A DNA stretch of 8,298 nt. Source: Spirochaetes bacterium RBG_16_67_19 (lineage in GTDB: Bacteria; Spirochaetota; Spirochaetia; SZUA-6; DRHE01). The DNA is taken from positions 32,180 through 40,477 of the forward strand of contig MIBK01000187.1 of NCBI GenBank assembly GCA_001829505.1, given 5' to 3'. The notes beneath the pieces are model-generated. The model was not told where the DNA came from, made no database searches, and worked only from the letters and a program-made list of their open reading frames with translations. Each line of letters opens with the position of its first letter. Positions within the stretch are counted from its first letter, which is position 1. A program made the position numbers and the translations under genes. Below are positions 6,198 through 8,298 of the stretch, piece after piece.

Positions 6198-6852
6198 AGC
6201 CGACCCCGCGCACGGTGTGCAGGAGCTTGGGCTCGAAGCCCTCGTCGATCTTGGCGCGCAGGCGGTGCACCAGCACGTCCACCACGTTGGTCTGCGGGTC
6301 GAAGTGGTAGTCCCAGACGTGCTCCAGGATCATGGTCTTGGAGACCACCATCCCCGTGCTGCGCAGCAGGTATTCCAGCAGCGAATACTCGCGGGGCTGC
6401 AGCTCCAGGAGCTGGTCGCCCCTGCGCACCTCGCGCCGGGCCAGATCCAGGGAAAGGTCCCCCACCTCCAGGCGGCTGGCCGGGACGCTCATGGTCGCGC
6501 GCCGGATCAGGGCCTGCACCCGGGCCTGCAGCTCCTCGAAGGAGAAGGGCTTGGTCAGGTAGTCGTCGCCTCCGGTCTGGAAGCCGCGGACCTTGTCGTC
6601 CACGGAGTGCCGGGCGCTCAGGATGAGCACCGGGATGCGCACCCCTTCGGCCCTGAGGCGCTCGATCAGGGCCAGGCCGTCCAGGCGGGGCAGCATGATG
6701 TCCACAATGGCCGCGTCATACGGCGCCGAGCGGGCCAGCTCCAGCCCCGCCTGCCCGTTGGCGGCCCGGTCCACCGCGTAGCCGGCCTGCTTCAGGCCCT
6801 TGGCTACGAAGGAGGCGATCTTGGGGTCGTCCTCTACGATCAGCACGCGCAT
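6178..6852 (-). CDS. OmpR-family response regulator (CusR/CopR-like)
   Basis: 224 residues, the normal size. The receiver domain (about 1-115) has the acidic pocket Asp8/Asp9, the phosphoacceptor Asp51 in VDIMLPRLDG, the switch Ser79 and Lys101 in TKPFSFEEL. The winged-helix DNA-binding domain (about 126-224) includes LQPREYSLLEYLLRS, VWDYHFDPQTN, the recognition helix NVVDVLVHRLRAKI (about 189-202), and the wing HTVRGVGYVL. The DNA-binding half, especially the NVVDV..HRLRAKID segment, resembles the CusR/CopR heavy-metal and HprR branch. The ATG at 6852 has AGGGTG a few bases upstream. The kinase gene overlaps its 3' end by 20 nt, so the two form a cognate pair in one transcript. A perfect palindrome 68 bases upstream (6920-6937) is a probable autoregulatory site. 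The true signal (metal, oxidant or envelope damage) cannot be read from sequence. Confidence 0.95.
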   Translation of the reverse strand: MRVLIVEDDPKIASFVAKGLKQAGYAVDRAANGQAGLELARSAPYDAAIVDIMLPRLDGLALIERLRAEGVRIPVLILSARHSVDDKVRGFQTGGDDYLTKPFSFEELQARVQALIRRATMSVPASRLEVGDLSLDLARREVRRGDQLLELQPREYSLLEYLLRSTGMVVSKTMILEHVWDYHFDPQTNVVDVLVHRLRAKIDEGFEPKLLHTVRGVGYVLKVP

Positions 6853-6919
6853 CGTTGCACCCTGCCCCTAATGTTGGCTCAAGCGGGGCCGCAATGCAAC
6901 CGGCCGGCGGCCCGGGAGG

Positions 6920-6937
6920 CATTACAAATCTGTAATG
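6920..6937. promoter_or_regulatory. Palindromic operator, probable autoregulatory box
   Basis: CATTACA (6920-6926), AATC, TGTAATG (6931-6937) is a perfect 7+7 inverted repeat in the 225-nt region between the marC-family stop and the regulator ATG. As I recall, the E. coli CusR/HprR box is CATTACA-N4-TGTAATG as well, which suits a CusR-like regulator encoded just downstream. I see no clear -10/-35 pair between it and the gene. The rest of 6853-7077 holds only short GC hairpins without U tracts. Confidence 0.65.
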
Positions 6938-7077
6938 GACCGGACAGGGGCGCGTAAGCTCGAGGGGGCTACATTGGGCAGGCAAGGCAAGCGGAGCTTC
7001 CGGATACCTCCGGCGCCGGTCGATTCCCCCCTCCTACGTTCTGGACCGGGGGTCCGGGGCTCCCTGCCCTGCATTCC

Positions 7078-7662
7078 CTACAGCCTGCCCAACAAGTCCA
7101 CGATCCCCTTGCGGATCAGCATCACGGCGATCGCCCCCAACAGCAGGCTGGTGATCTTGCTCAAGGCCCGGCTGCCGGGCCTGCCCAGGAAGCGCAGCAG
7201 CACCCCGGACAGCCCCAGCAGCACCCCGCACAGGGCGATGTTTACGACTATTGCGATCAGGGTGGCCCACAAGCCGTACTCCTGGATGATGGCCAGCGAA
7301 GTGGCGAGCACCGCCGGGCCGGCGATCAGGGGGGTGCCCAGGGGCACCGCGCCCAGGTCCGCGCCCGGGCGGCGGGCTTCGGGGGCCGGGGAGACGATGT
7401 CGATCATGGCGATGCAGAACAGGATGGCCCCCCCGGCGATCAGGAAGTCCCCCATGGCGATGCCCAGCAGGCGGAAGATGGCCCGCCCCAGGAACACGAA
7501 GCCCACGGCCAGCAGGCCTCCGGTCAGGGTGGACTGGTAGATCACCCGCCGCTTCTCGGCCTGCTCCATCCCCTGGGTCAGGGAGAGGAACACCGGCAGC
7601 AGCCCCACGGCATCCACCGCCACGAAGACGGGAATGAAGGCGAGCAGGACGTTGCGCAGCAT
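7078..7662 (-). CDS. MarC family integral membrane protein
   Basis: 194 residues, about six membrane helices, typical MarC/YhgN size. Family signatures: AFIPVFVAVDAVGLLPVFLSL near the N-terminus (9-28, matching the usual VDPxGxxPVF region but with DAVG in place of the common DPVG/DPIG), the second-quarter helix with FLIAGGAILFCIAMIDI (73-89), and VPLGTPLIAGPAVLATSLAI (106-125, the most conserved MarC block). A second set of helices (about 130-157 and 168-192) completes the fold. The reading frame is open further upstream, but that extension is the shadow of ygiQ. The true start is ATG at 7662, supported by AGGAGG nine bases upstream. It follows the ygiQ stop by 5 nt, so the genes are co-transcribed and probably coupled. 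Despite its name, MarC is not shown to confer multiple antibiotic resistance; its transport role is unsettled. No clear terminator follows. Confidence 0.93.
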   Translation of the reverse strand: MLRNVLLAFIPVFVAVDAVGLLPVFLSLTQGMEQAEKRRVIYQSTLTGGLLAVGFVFLGRAIFRLLGIAMGDFLIAGGAILFCIAMIDIVSPAPEARRPGADLGAVPLGTPLIAGPAVLATSLAIIQEYGLWATLIAIVVNIALCGVLLGLSGVLLRFLGRPGSRALSKITSLLLGAIAVMLIRKGIVDLLGRL

Positions 7663-7667
7663 GAGGG

Positions 7668-8298
7668 TCAGCCTCCTTTTCCGCGCTGCCCTTGGCCGGC
7701 GCTCTTCGGCTGCAGCAGGGCCCTCTGCTGGCGCCGTTCTCCCAGGCTGCGCGCCGAGTACACCCGCTCCCCGGTGAAGGGGTGCACCCCCGTGTGGTAC
7801 ATGGCCCCGGACACGGTGAGGGGCAGGGGCAGGAAGTCCTGCACCTGCTCCGGGCTCATGTTCCGCCGGCCCAGCACCCGGGCCAGGGCCAGGGCCTCCG
7901 GGAGCCCGGCCCCCGGGTGGGCGCTGATGAAGTAGTTGACCAGGAAGATCCTCCGCCCGATCCCGCGGCCGATGCGGGCCACTTTTTCCAGGAAAGCCAG
8001 GTACACCGGGAAGCGTGGCTTGCCCATGAGGTCCAGCACCCGGTCCTCGCTGTGCTCCGGAGCCAGCTTGAGCTGCCCGCCCACGTGGTGGCGGAGCACC
8101 TCTTCCAGGTACTCGTCGGCTTGCTGGTGCAGGAGCAGGTCGTGGCGGAAGCCGCTGGCCAGGAACACGTGCTTCACGCGCGGCAGGCGGCGCACCTCCC
8201 GGTACAGCCTCAAGGCCGCCGCGTATCCCAGCCGAAGGCGCGGGCACTTCTCCGGCAGCAGGCACTTGCGGCCCTCGCAGAACCCCTGAGCCTCCCAC
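7668..8298 (-). CDS. ygiQ: YgiQ family radical SAM protein, C-terminal part only
   Basis: 209 codons run from the right window edge to TGA at 7668-7670; the N-terminus, including the SAM-binding CxxxCxxC motif, lies outside the window. The visible part begins with a cysteine cluster spaced Cx4Cx5C (FCEGRKCLLPEKCPRL), typical of YgiQ proteins. It continues with VKHVFLASGFRHDLL, HHVGGQLKLAPEHSEDRVLDLMGKP, VNYFISAHPG and the C-terminal QVQDFLPLPLTVSGAMYHTG, GERVY and QRALLQP segments that lead into the DUF3362-like tail. These match the YgiQ pattern closely. The protein is an iron-sulfur enzyme of unknown reaction. An in-frame TTG at 8213 is internal, since the conserved cysteines lie upstream of it. 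The tail after QRALLQP (KSAGQGQRGKGG) is short and basic and ends five bases before the marC-family ATG. Confidence 0.95.
   Translation of the reverse strand, partial: WEAQGFCEGRKCLLPEKCPRLRLGYAAALRLYREVRRLPRVKHVFLASGFRHDLLLHQQADEYLEEVLRHHVGGQLKLAPEHSEDRVLDLMGKPRFPVYLAFLEKVARIGRGIGRRIFLVNYFISAHPGAGLPEALALARVLGRRNMSPEQVQDFLPLPLTVSGAMYHTGVHPFTGERVYSARSLGERRQQRALLQPKSAGQGQRGKGG

Noticed and set aside
7043..7055. GGACC-GGG-GGTCC hairpin after the marC-family gene as a terminator
   Set aside because: Only a 5-bp stem with a 3-base loop and no U tract; the same holds for the nearby CCGGA/TCCGG pair.
7663..8298. Upstream in-frame extension of the MarC-family gene
   Set aside because: Out-of-frame shadow of ygiQ with Pro/Gly/Ala/Arg-rich composition; a strong AGGAGG ribosome site marks ATG at 7662.

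Overview
GC-rich bacterial window in which every supportable gene lies on the minus strand; the long plus-strand reading frames are composition shadows. The gene set is ordinary chromosomal, envelope-oriented material. The HtrA-type protease (its N-terminal block, the NPFEFFFGP segment, the long GFTDYIQTDAAINQGNSGGA stretch) and the MATE protein remind me most of Spirochaetota (Treponema-like) homologues. I offer that as a tentative guess from memory: the GC content is high for that group and no rRNA is present. There are no mobile elements, tRNAs, CRISPR arrays or signs of recent transfer.

Reading in the direction of transcription (from high to low coordinates): (1) the 3' end of a ygiQ-type radical SAM gene (8298-7668), cut by the window edge, followed 5 nt later by a marC-family membrane protein gene (7662-7078). 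(2) A 225-nt intergenic region carrying a perfect palindrome, CATTACA-N4-TGTAATG. (3) An OmpR-family response regulator (6852-6178) overlapping its histidine kinase (6197-4797) by 20 nt, followed by a periplasmic HtrA/Deg protease (4742-3234) that ends in a clear intrinsic terminator. (4) A second unit: a small 2TM-domain membrane protein (3100-2822), a DUF4097 VSG-repeat protein overlapping it by 11 nt (2832-1930), a MATE efflux protein (1910-516), and the start of a secreted SH3-domain protein (460-1, cut by the left edge) that seems to have its own promoter.

The most informative signal is regulatory. A shorter version of the same palindrome, TTACA-N4-TGTAA, recurs across the kinase stop codon just upstream of the protease gene. 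The response regulator looks like the CusR/CopR/HprR branch, whose known boxes have this shape. I therefore infer that the regulator controls its own operon and separately activates the protease, giving an envelope-stress or metal/oxidant-response module comparable in logic to CpxRA-DegP or MprAB-PepD. I did not find a clearly undescribed system; the remaining findings are modest.
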